This document shows positions 25,780 through 35,003 of a DNA stretch of 47,074 bases, in pieces; within the stretch, counting starts at the first letter, position 1; each line of letters begins with the position of its first letter. The notes below the pieces were generated by a model. The model searched no databases, was not told the origin of the DNA, and worked only from the letters and a program-made list of their open reading frames with translations. The stretch covers positions 1-47,074 of the forward strand of contig JBFFNE010000017.1 in NCBI GenBank assembly GCA_041563315.1. Reading direction: 5' to 3'. The DNA is from JBFEYJ01 sp041563315. Lineage in GTDB: Bacteria; Pseudomonadota; Gammaproteobacteria; Thiohalomonadales; Thiohalomonadaceae. A program made the translations under genes and the position numbers.

Positions 25780-27075
25780 TCACCCTCTGGAGGGTGGTAG
25801 CAGTGCGGCAAACTCCCCTTGTTTACGCAGAGATTCAAGATAATGCGGTTCGATGCGGATATCGATATCGCTGGTGCCATCATCGCCAATACGCTCATCC
25901 ACGACCGCACCCAGCTCGTACAAACGAGCACGCAGTCTGGAGGCACTTGGAGGCAGATGCAGGGAGTAGCGGCGATGTGTTACGCTGAGCCAGTCGATCA
26001 ACACTTGTTGCAGCAGTTCGAGCCCCACACCAGTAGATGCTGAGAGATAGACCCGTTTCACGTTACCCTCGGCATCTTGCTCCACATGGGCGCTGGTACC
26101 AGAACTACGATCTATCTTGTTATAGATTGCAATCTGCGGCACCTTATCAGCGCCAATTTCCCGCAACACGTCATTGACCTGCTCTATTTTGGCATCGCGT
26201 TCATCATCACTGGCATCGATCACATGCAGCAACAGATCGGCCTCCCTGGTCTCTTGCAGGGTTGATCGGAAGGACTCCACCAGATCATGCGGAAGATGCC
26301 GGATAAAGCCTACCGTATCGGCGAGAATCAGCGCATTTCCTTGATCGAGCTCCACTCGTCTCAGCGTAGGGTCGAGAGTCGCAAAGAGCTGATCAGCGGC
26401 AAAAACATTCCCCTCAGTCAAACGATTGAACAGGGTCGACTTGCCTGCATTGGTATACCCAACGAGGGAGACAGTCGGCAATTCAGCTCGCTGACGTGAA
26501 CGTCGCCCCTGTTCACGCTGACGACGTACTTTCTCCAGGCGCTTGTTAAGACTTTTGATGCGCCCACCAATGAGACGACGGTCGGATTCGAGCTGAGTTT
26601 CACCTGGGCCGCGCAGACCAATACCACCTTTCTGCCGCTCAAGGTGTGTCCAACCGCGCACCAGGCGCGTGGAAAGGTGACGCAACTGTGCCAGTTCCAC
26701 CTGCAGCTTACCCTCATGGGATCGCGCCCGCTGGGCGAAAATGTCCAGGATCAGACCGGTCCTGTCAAGGACCCGGCACTGTAGCAGGCGTTCAAGGTTA
26801 CGTTCCTGGGCGGGGCTCAGGAGGTGGTTGACCAGCACCAGTTCTGCCTGTTCAGCCTCGACCAGCAAGCGTATCTCTTCCGCCTTGCCGCTACCGACAA
26901 AATACTTGGGTTCAGGGAGTCGCCTTGCGCCGGTAACAACAGCAACCGGCATCGCGCCAGCTGAGACCGCCAGATCCCGGAACTCATCCAGATCCTCGCG
27001 ATCGTTCTCGTGTTGCAGATCGAGGTGAACCAGAACAGCACGTTCGCCACTTCGGGGGCGTTCAAACAAGATCAC
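25780..27075 (-). CDS. hflX: Ribosome-associated GTPase HflX
   Basis: HflX binds the 50S subunit and splits stalled or heat-damaged ribosomes. The 431-residue protein has the N-terminal HflX domain (VGSGKAEEIRLLVE, VLDRTGLILDIFAQRARSHE, GGIGLRGPGETQLESDRR), a coiled coil rich in Lys/Arg, and the GTPase domain with G1 GYTNAGKST, G3 DTVGF and G4 NKID. It lies 32 nt after hfq's stop in the hfq-hflX order. Confidence 0.97.
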   Translation of the reverse strand: MILFERPRSGERAVLVHLDLQHENDREDLDEFRDLAVSAGAMPVAVVTGARRLPEPKYFVGSGKAEEIRLLVEAEQAELVLVNHLLSPAQERNLERLLQCRVLDRTGLILDIFAQRARSHEGKLQVELAQLRHLSTRLVRGWTHLERQKGGIGLRGPGETQLESDRRLIGGRIKSLNKRLEKVRRQREQGRRSRQRAELPTVSLVGYTNAGKSTLFNRLTEGNVFAADQLFATLDPTLRRVELDQGNALILADTVGFIRHLPHDLVESFRSTLQETREADLLLHVIDASDDERDAKIEQVNDVLREIGADKVPQIAIYNKIDRSSGTSAHVEQDAEGNVKRVYLSASTGVGLELLQQVLIDWLSVTHRRYSLHLPPSASRLRARLYELGAVVDERIGDDGTSDIDIRIEPHYLESLRKQGEFAALLPPSRG

Positions 27076-27107
27076 CCCCGCAAGACGTGTCTGTAAAGAA
27101 AGTGAAT

Positions 27108-27380
27108 TTAAAAATTATGGCTGGGTCCCGTACCTGGTGCTGTCTCACCCGGAGGTTGGTCGGCAAAGTTTAAACGGACATTGCGCGCAGGGACAACAGT
27201 AGAGATAGCATGCTTGTATACCATCTGGCTGACAGAGTTCTTCAGCAGAACCACAAATTGATCGAAGGACTCGACCTGCCCCTGTAACTTAATGCCATTC
27301 ACAAGGTAGATCGAGACCGGGATCCGCTCCTTTCTCAGGGCATTCAGAAACGGGTCTTGCAGTGCTTGCCCTTTGCTCAT
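27108..27380 (-). CDS. hfq: RNA chaperone Hfq
   Basis: Hfq is a hexameric Sm-like protein that pairs small RNAs with mRNAs. The 90-residue product starts MSKGQALQDPFLNALRKERI and has the Sm1 (VNGIKLQGQVESFDQFVVLL) and Sm2 (YKHAISTVVP) motifs. The proximal-face YKHA is intact. A short Pro/Gly/Thr tail follows. The ATG at 27380 has AGGAG 7 nt upstream; an in-frame start 18 codons earlier is not supported. It lies between miaA and hflX as in E. coli. Confidence 0.98.
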   Translation of the reverse strand: MSKGQALQDPFLNALRKERIPVSIYLVNGIKLQGQVESFDQFVVLLKNSVSQMVYKHAISTVVPARNVRLNFADQPPGETAPGTGPSHNF

Positions 27381-27514
27381 CAGATTACTCCTTTTGTTAT
27401 TATGTAGCGCAACACGCGCCCCTAAAAATCTCATCTTGCTCTAACTATCAGCAGGTTACCCAAAGAAAATTTATTCCCGTACGATTGTACATGGATTAAA
27501 TTCGAGCCGACACA

Positions 27515-28483
27515 CTAATATATGGCGCTATCATCCAGAAATTTCAACATTTTTTCCAATAAATTGGTCTCAAATGTTGAAAACCACTGAAGCCTTTGCT
27601 CACTGCGCAGCCAAGTGAACTGCCGCTTGGCCAGCTGGCGGGTGGCGACAATCCCCCTTTCAGACATCTGCGAATAGGATAGTTCCCCATCCAGGTATTG
27701 CCAAACCTGGCGATACCCCACACAACGAATCGATGGCAGTTGCGGATTGAGATCACCACGGTGATACAACGCCTCGACCTCCTCAACTAATCCCTGCTCC
27801 AGCATCTGACGAAAGCGCCTGGCGATGCGTTCATGCAGGTCGGCCCGGTCGGCCGGCGCCACCGCGACCTTAACTAAGCGCCAGGGGAGCTCAGGCTGGT
27901 CCTTTTCCTGCCACAGTTCACTCATTGGCCGACCGGTCAGTTCGTAAACCTCAAGGGCTCGTGATAAACGCTGGGGGTCATTGGGGTGAATGCGCTCCGC
28001 CGCAGCCGGGTCCACCTCTGCAAGCCGATTATGCAATGCCTGCCAGCCCCACTCTGCCGCTTCCCGTTCAATGCGCTCTCGTGTTGCCGCATCGGCCTGA
28101 GGCAGGCGAGAAAGTCCCTGCTCGAGGGCTCGGTAATAGAGCATAGTGCCCCCCACCAGCAAGGGAATCCGTCCGGCCGCGGTAATCTCGGCCATCTCCC
28201 GCAAGGCATCCTTGCGAAATCGGGAGGCCGAATAGGCCTCTGCCGGGTCGAGAATATCAATCAAACGATGTGGCGCACGAGCCAGAGTCTCGGCATCCGG
28301 CTTTGCCGTACCGATATCCATACCGCGGTAGATCAATGCCGAATCGACGCTGATGATCTCAAACGGCAATCGCTCGACCAACTTAACCGCAAGATCCGTC
28401 TTACCCGAGGCAGTGGGTCCCATCAGGCAGACAGCAGGTGGCAATGCACCAGAGCTGTCTCGCCATGTACCGTTTCGTTGCAT
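27515..28483 (-). CDS. miaA: tRNA dimethylallyltransferase MiaA
   Basis: MiaA transfers the dimethylallyl group to N6 of A37 in tRNAs reading UNN codons. The 322-residue protein has the P-loop GPTASGKTDLAV, then SVDSALIYRGMDIGTAKP, PHRLIDILDPAEAYSASRF, GRIPLLVGGTMLYYRAL and the C-terminal RQLAKRQFTWLRSE. The ATG at 28483 is preferred to the GTG one codon before. It sits 39 nt after mutL and about 130 nt before hfq. Confidence 0.97.
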   Translation of the reverse strand: MQRNGTWRDSSGALPPAVCLMGPTASGKTDLAVKLVERLPFEIISVDSALIYRGMDIGTAKPDAETLARAPHRLIDILDPAEAYSASRFRKDALREMAEITAAGRIPLLVGGTMLYYRALEQGLSRLPQADAATRERIEREAAEWGWQALHNRLAEVDPAAAERIHPNDPQRLSRALEVYELTGRPMSELWQEKDQPELPWRLVKVAVAPADRADLHERIARRFRQMLEQGLVEEVEALYHRGDLNPQLPSIRCVGYRQVWQYLDGELSYSQMSERGIVATRQLAKRQFTWLRSEQRLQWFSTFETNLLEKMLKFLDDSAIY

Positions 28484-28522
28484 CACAATTAACCAATCCG
28501 TTCGGCAAAAAAGAGCGGGGCA

Positions 28523-30274
28523 TCAGCCCCGGGTAGCCATCCAGTGTTCCAGCTGCGCCAAGGGTAAGACCTGCCAAAAGGCGCTACCAATATCCTCCAG
28601 TGCTTCCAGCTCCCGCAACACCCCCTCAGCGTCAACCAAGCGATCAACTGCGCTAGACTCGACGACGCCCTGCACCAAGACCACGATCAATTCCGGGCTG
28701 TCAGCCCGCCCCTGCCCCGGCGTCGTCAATACACGGATAAGACGCTTGAGAATAAGTTCAGCATCGGCGCCTCGTAACAGGAGCGGCACCTGCCGCAGAA
28801 CCAACGATTCTGCACCTAACCGTTCTACCACAAAACCCAGTCGCAACAGCTCCCCGAGCCATGGCTCAAGAGCGATGATTGTTGTCTCGTCCAGGAGTAA
28901 CGTGAGCGGGATCAACAGCGGCTGGCTTTGCACCTCCCCATCCGCAAGCATTGCCTGCAATCGTCGGGACAACAGGTACTCCCGCGCAGAAGCAAGATCC
29001 ACAAGCAGTGGCCCTTGCGCATTTTCAGCCAGCAGGTAGCGTCCATGCAACAGTGCCATAGCCTTGCCCAACGGCCTATCCACCGATCCGCTGTATCGCG
29101 CTGCACCGGCCGGTGAAGCGGCGGCCTGCCGGTAAAAATTCATCTGTTCTGCAACCCTGGCAGGCTCACGCTGACGCGTTGCACCAGCAGCCTGTCTTAC
29201 GGGAGACGGTACGGCGCCCAACTGCCCCGCGTGTCCCTCGGCTGCCGACAGTGCCAGGGGTGAGGCCAGCGGTGACTCTTTGAGCACATTCAGCAAGGTA
29301 CGAAAAACAAAGTCATGGACCAGCCGCGATTCACGAAAGCGCACTTCATGCTTGGTAGGGTGAACATTAATGTCGACCTGCTGCGGATCCACCTCAAGAT
29401 AGAGCAAATAAGCAGGATAGCGTCCCGGCTCCAATACCTCTTGATGAGCCTGACGCACGGCGTGGTTGATCAGCTTGTCACGGATCATGCGTCCATTAAG
29501 ATAAAAGTACTGGCTATCGGCCTGACTGCGGGAATACTCAGGCGTCGCCACCCATCCCCACAAACGCATACCAGCGGCCTCTTGCTCCAGGGTAATCGCA
29601 TACTGTAAAAATCGCTTGCCCAGCACGTCTGCAACACGCTTTGGTCTTTGGGGAGCATCCAGCGCCGCACGCAGTCGCAGACTCTGTTTACCGTTGTGAA
29701 CGAGAGAAAAAGCCACATCAAAACGGCTCAGGGCGACCCGCTTGAGCACCTGCTCCACATGCAGGAGCTCTGTTCGCTCGCTGCGCAGGAACTTGCGCCG
29801 TGCCGGTGTATTATGGAAAAGATCTCGCACCTCAACACTGGTACCCGGTGGCAAGGCACATGGCACGGGGACACTCAACCGGCCCATAACATCATTGCTG
29901 ATCTGCCAGGCCTCCTCCACCCCTTGCTGATGACTGCAAAGGGTAAAACGACAGACCGAAGCAATACTGGCCAGCGCCTCGCCGCGAAAGCCAAGACTGG
30001 CGATTTGCTCCAGCTCTTGCTGGTTATAAATTTTGCTCGTTGCATGGGGACTGACCGCAAGCAGCAAGTCATCGCGGTGGATACCGGCGCCATCATCCCG
30101 CAAACGGATGCGCTTACTCCCCCCTCGCTCCAGTTCGAGCTCAATACTTCGGGCACCCGCATCAATGCTGTTTTCCAGCAACTCCTTGACCACTGAGGCA
30201 GGGCGTTCGACCACCTCGCCAGCGGCGATCTGGTTGGCCAACTGCAGGGATAAGGGCTGGATACGTCGTTGCAC
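28523..30274 (-). CDS. mutL: DNA mismatch repair protein MutL
   Basis: MutL couples mismatch recognition by MutS to strand incision. The GHKL ATPase domain is intact: LLENSIDAGA, LRDDGAGI, TSKIYNQQELEQIASLGFRG, FHNTPARRKFL and NVHPTKHEVRF. The C-terminal dimerisation domain (~400-583) lacks a clean DQHA(X)2E(X)4E endonuclease motif; the matching place reads VDLASAREYL. This suggests an E. coli-type MutL that relies on a separate nickase. At 583 residues it is slightly short. The start is GTG with a weak ribosome-binding site. It lies between the amidase gene and miaA. Confidence 0.97.
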   Translation of the reverse strand: MQRRIQPLSLQLANQIAAGEVVERPASVVKELLENSIDAGARSIELELERGGSKRIRLRDDGAGIHRDDLLLAVSPHATSKIYNQQELEQIASLGFRGEALASIASVCRFTLCSHQQGVEEAWQISNDVMGRLSVPVPCALPPGTSVEVRDLFHNTPARRKFLRSERTELLHVEQVLKRVALSRFDVAFSLVHNGKQSLRLRAALDAPQRPKRVADVLGKRFLQYAITLEQEAAGMRLWGWVATPEYSRSQADSQYFYLNGRMIRDKLINHAVRQAHQEVLEPGRYPAYLLYLEVDPQQVDINVHPTKHEVRFRESRLVHDFVFRTLLNVLKESPLASPLALSAAEGHAGQLGAVPSPVRQAAGATRQREPARVAEQMNFYRQAAASPAGAARYSGSVDRPLGKAMALLHGRYLLAENAQGPLLVDLASAREYLLSRRLQAMLADGEVQSQPLLIPLTLLLDETTIIALEPWLGELLRLGFVVERLGAESLVLRQVPLLLRGADAELILKRLIRVLTTPGQGRADSPELIVVLVQGVVESSAVDRLVDAEGVLRELEALEDIGSAFWQVLPLAQLEHWMATRG

Positions 30275-30444
30275 AGGCTTGCTGCCCAGATAGTTTCAAG
30301 CGGGCTAGCTTAACAAATGCAGATACGGGAGACGAGACCAAGGCGTGAGGGCGGTGAGCCCTCCAGTGATTCGCCATTTGGCGTCAGGTGTTTTTGAACT
30401 TTGAACTTCCCGACAGATGTTCCCTGCTATCGGTCACCTTGTCA

Positions 30445-31752
30445 TTAGCTCCCGCTGGGGATCCGTAATACCTGGCCGATCCGCAATTTATTGCCATTCA
30501 GGCCGTTGTAATCGCGCAGTGAATCGAGACGGACCTGATACGTACGGGCAATCCCGGAGAGGGTATCGCCTTGAGCAATGATGTGCTTGCGCCGCGCCCG
30601 GGCCAGGATGGTTCCCGGAGGTGGGTTTTCTACGAAATAACTGCGAATGCCGCTCATGATGGCACTGGCCATACGCTTCTGGTGTGTGGGATTACGCAGC
30701 TTGCGCTCCTCAGCCGGATTGGAGATAAATGCTGTTTCGACCAGTATGGAGGGGAGGTCAGGCGCCTTGAGAACGCGAAATCCAGCCTGCTCGACCCGCG
30801 ACTTGTGCACCTTTCCGACACTCTTGAGACCAGTCAGCACACGTGAGGCCACATCGCTGCTCGCTTCGATTGTGGCGGTTTGCGACAGGTCCAGCAGCAC
30901 CGATGCCAGCAGATCATCCTTGTCATCCAGTCTGACCCCGCCAATGAGGTCAGAGGCGTTTTCCTTTTCTGCCAGCAAGCGGGCCTGTTCACTGGTCGCA
31001 CCACGGGCCGACAATGTATAAACAGAAGAACCGGTTGCACGGTGGTCGCGGAAAGAATCAGCATGAACAGAGATCAGCAGATCGGCCTTATGCTTACGTG
31101 CTATCTCCACACGCTGACCCAACCCGACATAATAGTCCCCGTCGCGTATCATCACGGGCGTAAGTCCGGGCTCCTTCTCCACCAGGGTATAAAGCCGACG
31201 TGCAATCTCCAACACCACATCCTTCTCGCGTGTACGCCCTGGCCCCATAGCTCCGGGGTCCTCACCACCGTGTCCGGCATCGATAGCGATCACGATATCA
31301 CGAGTGAGGCTCTGGGCCGAGAGGCTACGAATGCTCTTTTTCTCTCTGGGCTCCGAAGTACTCTCATGAGCAAGATCAATGACCAGACGATCGCCATACT
31401 CATTGTTTGGTGTTAGCACAAAACTCTTGGGGGTAACCTGTTCCTTAAGATCGAGCACTATCCGCAAACCCTGCTCACCATGATTACCGGTACGGATGTT
31501 TTTTATCAGGCTCCTGGAGAATTCAAGTTTAGCGATATCCGCTTTGAGCTGGGCCTTCTTGAGATCGATAACGATGCGATCAGGACCCTTCAGTGTGAAC
31601 AGAGTGTGCTCCACCGGCGCACTGCTATCAAAAACCAGGCGAGTATTGTCCGGAGCAGGCCACATACGCACGCCATTGATCTCGGCCTGCGCCCAGGCAA
31701 GGGAGCCATAGAAAGTCAGTACCAGTGTCAGTAAAGCGCCTTGGAGTCGCAT
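30445..31752 (-). CDS. amiC: N-acetylmuramoyl-L-alanine amidase (AMIN-Amidase_3-LysM)
   Basis: This zinc amidase cleaves septal peptidoglycan during cell separation. The 435-residue protein has a signal peptide (~1-22, ending AWAQA), an AMIN domain (~25-130), an Amidase_3 domain with zinc ligands in DAGHGGEDPGA, TREKD and SVHADS and catalytic VETAFISN, and a C-terminal LysM (HIIAQGDTLSGIARTY, ~389-433). It fills the amiB/amiC place between tsaE and mutL. The LysM module makes it more like E. coli AmiB in layout, so the suffix is a choice. Confidence 0.93.
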   Translation of the reverse strand: MRLQGALLTLVLTFYGSLAWAQAEINGVRMWPAPDNTRLVFDSSAPVEHTLFTLKGPDRIVIDLKKAQLKADIAKLEFSRSLIKNIRTGNHGEQGLRIVLDLKEQVTPKSFVLTPNNEYGDRLVIDLAHESTSEPREKKSIRSLSAQSLTRDIVIAIDAGHGGEDPGAMGPGRTREKDVVLEIARRLYTLVEKEPGLTPVMIRDGDYYVGLGQRVEIARKHKADLLISVHADSFRDHRATGSSVYTLSARGATSEQARLLAEKENASDLIGGVRLDDKDDLLASVLLDLSQTATIEASSDVASRVLTGLKSVGKVHKSRVEQAGFRVLKAPDLPSILVETAFISNPAEERKLRNPTHQKRMASAIMSGIRSYFVENPPPGTILARARRKHIIAQGDTLSGIARTYQVRLDSLRDYNGLNGNKLRIGQVLRIPSGS

Positions 31753-31878
31753 ACCCCACGCCTCTCCTTATGCTCGATATTCTATTATTCTTTAAAATTC
31801 ATCAAGTTAAAGCATATTCTTGCTATTAATTATAGCATATTAGCCTAACTTTAACCGAATAAAGCAAAAAATCAAGCG

Positions 31879-32361
31879 TTATCGATCCACAAAGTGAGTG
31901 GCTACACACCGATACACGCTTTCAGTAGCGGGGGTCTCACCTGAAAGGGTGACACGCCGGCCACCCTGCTCGTATTCGATCTGTACCGTGATCAGAGCCG
32001 GTGGCAGCATCCCCCTCCCCTGTTGCGGCCACTCCACCAGGGAAATAGCCTGGTTATCGAAATAGTCCCGAATACCGAGATACTCCAGCTCCTCCGGCTC
32101 ACCAAGCCGATAGAGATCAAAATGGTTGACCCGTTGCTCACCCAGGTCGTAGGTCTCGACCAGGGTATACGTGGGACTTTTTACCGCGCCACGATGACCG
32201 AGGGCATGGACGAACCCCCTCACCAGGGTGGTTTTTCCCGCCCCCAAGTCGCCATATAAGTAGAGTACACTGCCGGGCGCGCAGCAATGGGCCAGCAGGG
32301 CGCCAAACGCCTCCATCCTCTCGCTGTCAGGCAGAAAATAGCTATTTGTTGTCTCAATCAT
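31879..32361 (-). CDS. tsaE: tRNA threonylcarbamoyladenosine biosynthesis ATPase TsaE
   Basis: TsaE works with TsaB and TsaD to make t6A37 in tRNAs reading ANN codons. The 160-residue protein has Walker A GDLGAGKTT (37-45), then SPTYTLVETY, the conserved HFDLYRL (80-86) and LVEWP (108-112). Its ATG overlaps the nnr stop (ATGA), so the two are coupled, as yjeF-yjeE are in E. coli. Confidence 0.96.
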   Translation of the reverse strand: MIETTNSYFLPDSERMEAFGALLAHCCAPGSVLYLYGDLGAGKTTLVRGFVHALGHRGAVKSPTYTLVETYDLGEQRVNHFDLYRLGEPEELEYLGIRDYFDNQAISLVEWPQQGRGMLPPALITVQIEYEQGGRRVTLSGETPATESVYRCVATHFVDR

Positions 32362-33848
32362 CTACTTGCCGGATTGGCCAGGCGGCGCAAATGTGAGAAC
32401 AGATCGGAGGCTAGCAGGCCACGCTCGCCATCCCGAGCAGCAGCACGATCGGCCGCCGCCGCATGGACAGCCACCCCAAGACGGGCCGCCGTGCCCAGCT
32501 CCCACCCTTGGGCAATAAGTGAAGCAATGACTCCAGTCAAAACATCACCCATTCCTCCTGTCGCCATGCCCGGGTTGCCCTCGCTGCATAGTGCGCTCTC
32601 CCCGTCTGCGCCAAGTACCAGTGTGCCACACCCCTTGAGCACGCATACCCCGCCGAAACTCGCTTCAAGCGCCGCGATAGCGAGAAAGCGATCCTGCTGA
32701 ATCTCCTGAACGGTACAACCCAGCAATCTCGCCGCTTCTCCTGGGTGGGGGGTGAGTACCCACTTATCACGGTGCAAAGGTTCAACCGCCAACAGATTGA
32801 GCGCATCGGCATCAAGCACCAGTGGCAGTTGGCTTTCAAGGAGCGTTGCGAACATGGCACGTCCCCACTCGCCGGTCTGCAATCCAGGGCCTATCGCCAC
32901 CACATTGGCCCGATGCAACAGGGGGACCAGCGCCTCGGGGTGCTCGACACCATGGCACATTAGTTCAGGCCGTGCGCTACTCATCATGGCGGCGTGTGCC
33001 GCACGGGTGGCCACGGAAACCAGTCCAGCCCCCATACGTACTGCCGCCTCGGCAGCCATCTGCACCGCGCCCATCATGCCTGAATCACCTCCCACCACAA
33101 GCACATGACCAAAGTCCCCCTTATGAGAGGAGAGTCGACGGGGTGCGAGCTGGGTTGAAAGTGAAAAGTAGTCAATACGCCGGGCAGAGGGGACCATATG
33201 GCCGTATGCGGCATAGGGAATGTTCAGATCGGAAAACACAAGATGGCCACAATGGTCAGGGCCGTCAGCCGTGAACAGCCCCTGCTTGAGGGCAATAAAG
33301 CTGACCGTCACATCAGCCTTCACGGCAGCCCCCATCACGCAGCCGCTATCGGCGAAGAGTCCAGAAGGGATATCGGCGGCAATCACCGGGCAGGGCGCTT
33401 CGTTGATAGCATCGATTGCCTCGGCCCAGTTCCCCTCCACCGGACGCTCAAGACCCGTCCCCAGCATCGCATCCAGAATCAGGTCATGCCCATCGATACG
33501 CTGACCGTCATAGTTAATCATGGAAACCCCCACTGCCTCGGCCTCCTCAAAGGCATGGCGGGCAGCGCCCTTGAGCTCTTCCGGGCTCACCAGATAATAG
33601 AGCTCGACCTCTAGCCCGACCTGAGCCGCCAGCCTGGCAACTACATAGCCGTCACCACCGTTATTGCCACCACCACAAACGACGGCAAGCCGCCGCTTGC
33701 GAGGCCAGCGGTGGCGAATTTCATCGAAAATCACTTGCCCGGCGCTCGCCATCAGGGCGTTCGCAGAGATGCCATAGTATTCAATGGCCAGGCGGTCGAG
33801 TTCACGTACCTGTTCGGCACGATAGAGATCATAGGGCAATCGCTTCAT
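32358..33848 (-). CDS. nnr: Bifunctional NAD(P)H-hydrate epimerase / ADP-dependent dehydratase
   Basis: Nnr repairs damaged (hydrated) NAD(P)H. The N-terminal epimerase (YjeF_N) shows VVCGGGNNGGDGYVVARLA and DIPSGLFADSG; the C-terminal dehydratase (carbohydrate-kinase-like) shows VVGGDSGMMGAVQMAAEAAV, LTPHPGEAARLLG and GNPGMATGGMGDVLTGV. The ATG at 33848 (496 residues, MKRLPYDLYRAEQVRELD) fits the family; a longer frame upstream runs into the divergent queG gene. No clear ribosome-binding site is seen. It heads the nnr-tsaE-amidase-mutL-miaA-hfq-hflX run. Confidence 0.96.
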   Translation of the reverse strand: MKRLPYDLYRAEQVRELDRLAIEYYGISANALMASAGQVIFDEIRHRWPRKRRLAVVCGGGNNGGDGYVVARLAAQVGLEVELYYLVSPEELKGAARHAFEEAEAVGVSMINYDGQRIDGHDLILDAMLGTGLERPVEGNWAEAIDAINEAPCPVIAADIPSGLFADSGCVMGAAVKADVTVSFIALKQGLFTADGPDHCGHLVFSDLNIPYAAYGHMVPSARRIDYFSLSTQLAPRRLSSHKGDFGHVLVVGGDSGMMGAVQMAAEAAVRMGAGLVSVATRAAHAAMMSSARPELMCHGVEHPEALVPLLHRANVVAIGPGLQTGEWGRAMFATLLESQLPLVLDADALNLLAVEPLHRDKWVLTPHPGEAARLLGCTVQEIQQDRFLAIAALEASFGGVCVLKGCGTLVLGADGESALCSEGNPGMATGGMGDVLTGVIASLIAQGWELGTAARLGVAVHAAAADRAAARDGERGLLASDLFSHLRRLANPASR

Positions 33849-34944
33849 GACAGGTATCATAGTCGCTATGAGGCAGACACAGAACCATTTCGATGCCACG
33901 GCACTCGTCACCCGAATCCGTCACTGGGGTGCCGAACTCGGTTTCCAGCAAGTGGCCATTGCCGATACAAACCTCAGCGCAGCCGAGGCACAGCTTCACC
34001 GGTGGCTGCAGCAAGGCTATCACGGTGAAATGGGCTATATGGCTCATCATGGCACCAAGCGCAGCCGGCCGGCAGATCTCGAACCGGGTACACTCAGCGT
34101 GGTCACTGTTCGCATGAATTATCTGCCACCCTCTTCCTGGGATCCCTGGCTGGTACTTGAGCGCAGCGAACTGGGTTACATTTCCCGCTATGCTCTTGGG
34201 CGTGACTACCACAAGCTGATGCGCAAACGTCTGCAACAACTGGCCCTACGCATCGTGAATGAGATTGGTGAATTCGGTTATCGGGCTTTCGTCGACAGCG
34301 CCCCGGTGCTGGAAAAACCACTGGCAGAAAAAGCCGGGTTGGGTTGGATCGGCAAACACAGCAACATCCTCAACCGCAATGCCGGTTCATGGTTCTTCCT
34401 CGGCGAACTCTACACCGATCTGCCGCTCCCGGCGGATGCACCGGTAAGCGCACATTGCGGCAGCTGCCAAGCCTGCATCGATATCTGCCCTACAGCGGCG
34501 ATCGTCAAACCTTATGTGGTCGACGCCCGACGCTGCATCTCTTACCTCACCATCGAATACAAAGGCGTCATACCCGAGGAGTTGAGGCCCTTGCTTGGCA
34601 ATCGTATCTACGGTTGCGATGACTGTCAGTTGATCTGTCCCTGGAATCGTTTTGCACAAGTGAGCAAGGAAGTGGATTTCATGCCGCGCCACGGACTCGA
34701 TAGTCCTCACCTGGTAGACCTGTTTTTATGGAGTGAGGAGGAATTCCTGCGCTTTACGGAAGGATCGCCTATCAGGCGCATTGGCCACGAGTCCTGGCTG
34801 CGTAACATCGCCATTGCACTCGGTAACGCACTGACTGACAATCCGGACAACCCGGAGATCATCACCGCTCTGCAACAGCACCTGAACCATTCATCCCCTA
34901 TTGTCGTGGAACACGTTCGTTGGGCTCTGCATAACCATCAATAA
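33847..34944 (+). CDS. queG: Epoxyqueuosine reductase QueG
   Basis: QueG is a cobalamin- and Fe-S-dependent enzyme that reduces epoxyqueuosine to queuosine in tRNA. The protein has two ferredoxin-like clusters (CGSCQACIDICP, then a lone Cys in RRCISYL, then CDDCQLICPWN), the conserved GLGWIGKHSNILNR and a C-terminal HEAT-like repeat. A start at 33847 (365 residues) or at the ATG at 33868 (358) is possible; neither has a good ribosome-binding site, and the second aligns better with E. coli QueG. The first would share its ATG with the complement of the nnr start. Confidence 0.95.
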   Translation: MTGIIVAMRQTQNHFDATALVTRIRHWGAELGFQQVAIADTNLSAAEAQLHRWLQQGYHGEMGYMAHHGTKRSRPADLEPGTLSVVTVRMNYLPPSSWDPWLVLERSELGYISRYALGRDYHKLMRKRLQQLALRIVNEIGEFGYRAFVDSAPVLEKPLAEKAGLGWIGKHSNILNRNAGSWFFLGELYTDLPLPADAPVSAHCGSCQACIDICPTAAIVKPYVVDARRCISYLTIEYKGVIPEELRPLLGNRIYGCDDCQLICPWNRFAQVSKEVDFMPRHGLDSPHLVDLFLWSEEEFLRFTEGSPIRRIGHESWLRNIAIALGNALTDNPDNPEIITALQQHLNHSSPIVVEHVRWALHNHQ

Positions 34945-35003
34945 CCTCGCTTCAGGTGCAGCATTGAAGCAGCGATGGGAGCCCTCGTTATCAAGAGGAA
35001 TCT

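Noticed and set aside
25784..25799. The compact hairpin at the hflX stop as an intrinsic terminator
   Set aside because: It overlaps the stop codon and lacks a continuous T-run, so it is mentioned only in the intergenic entry.
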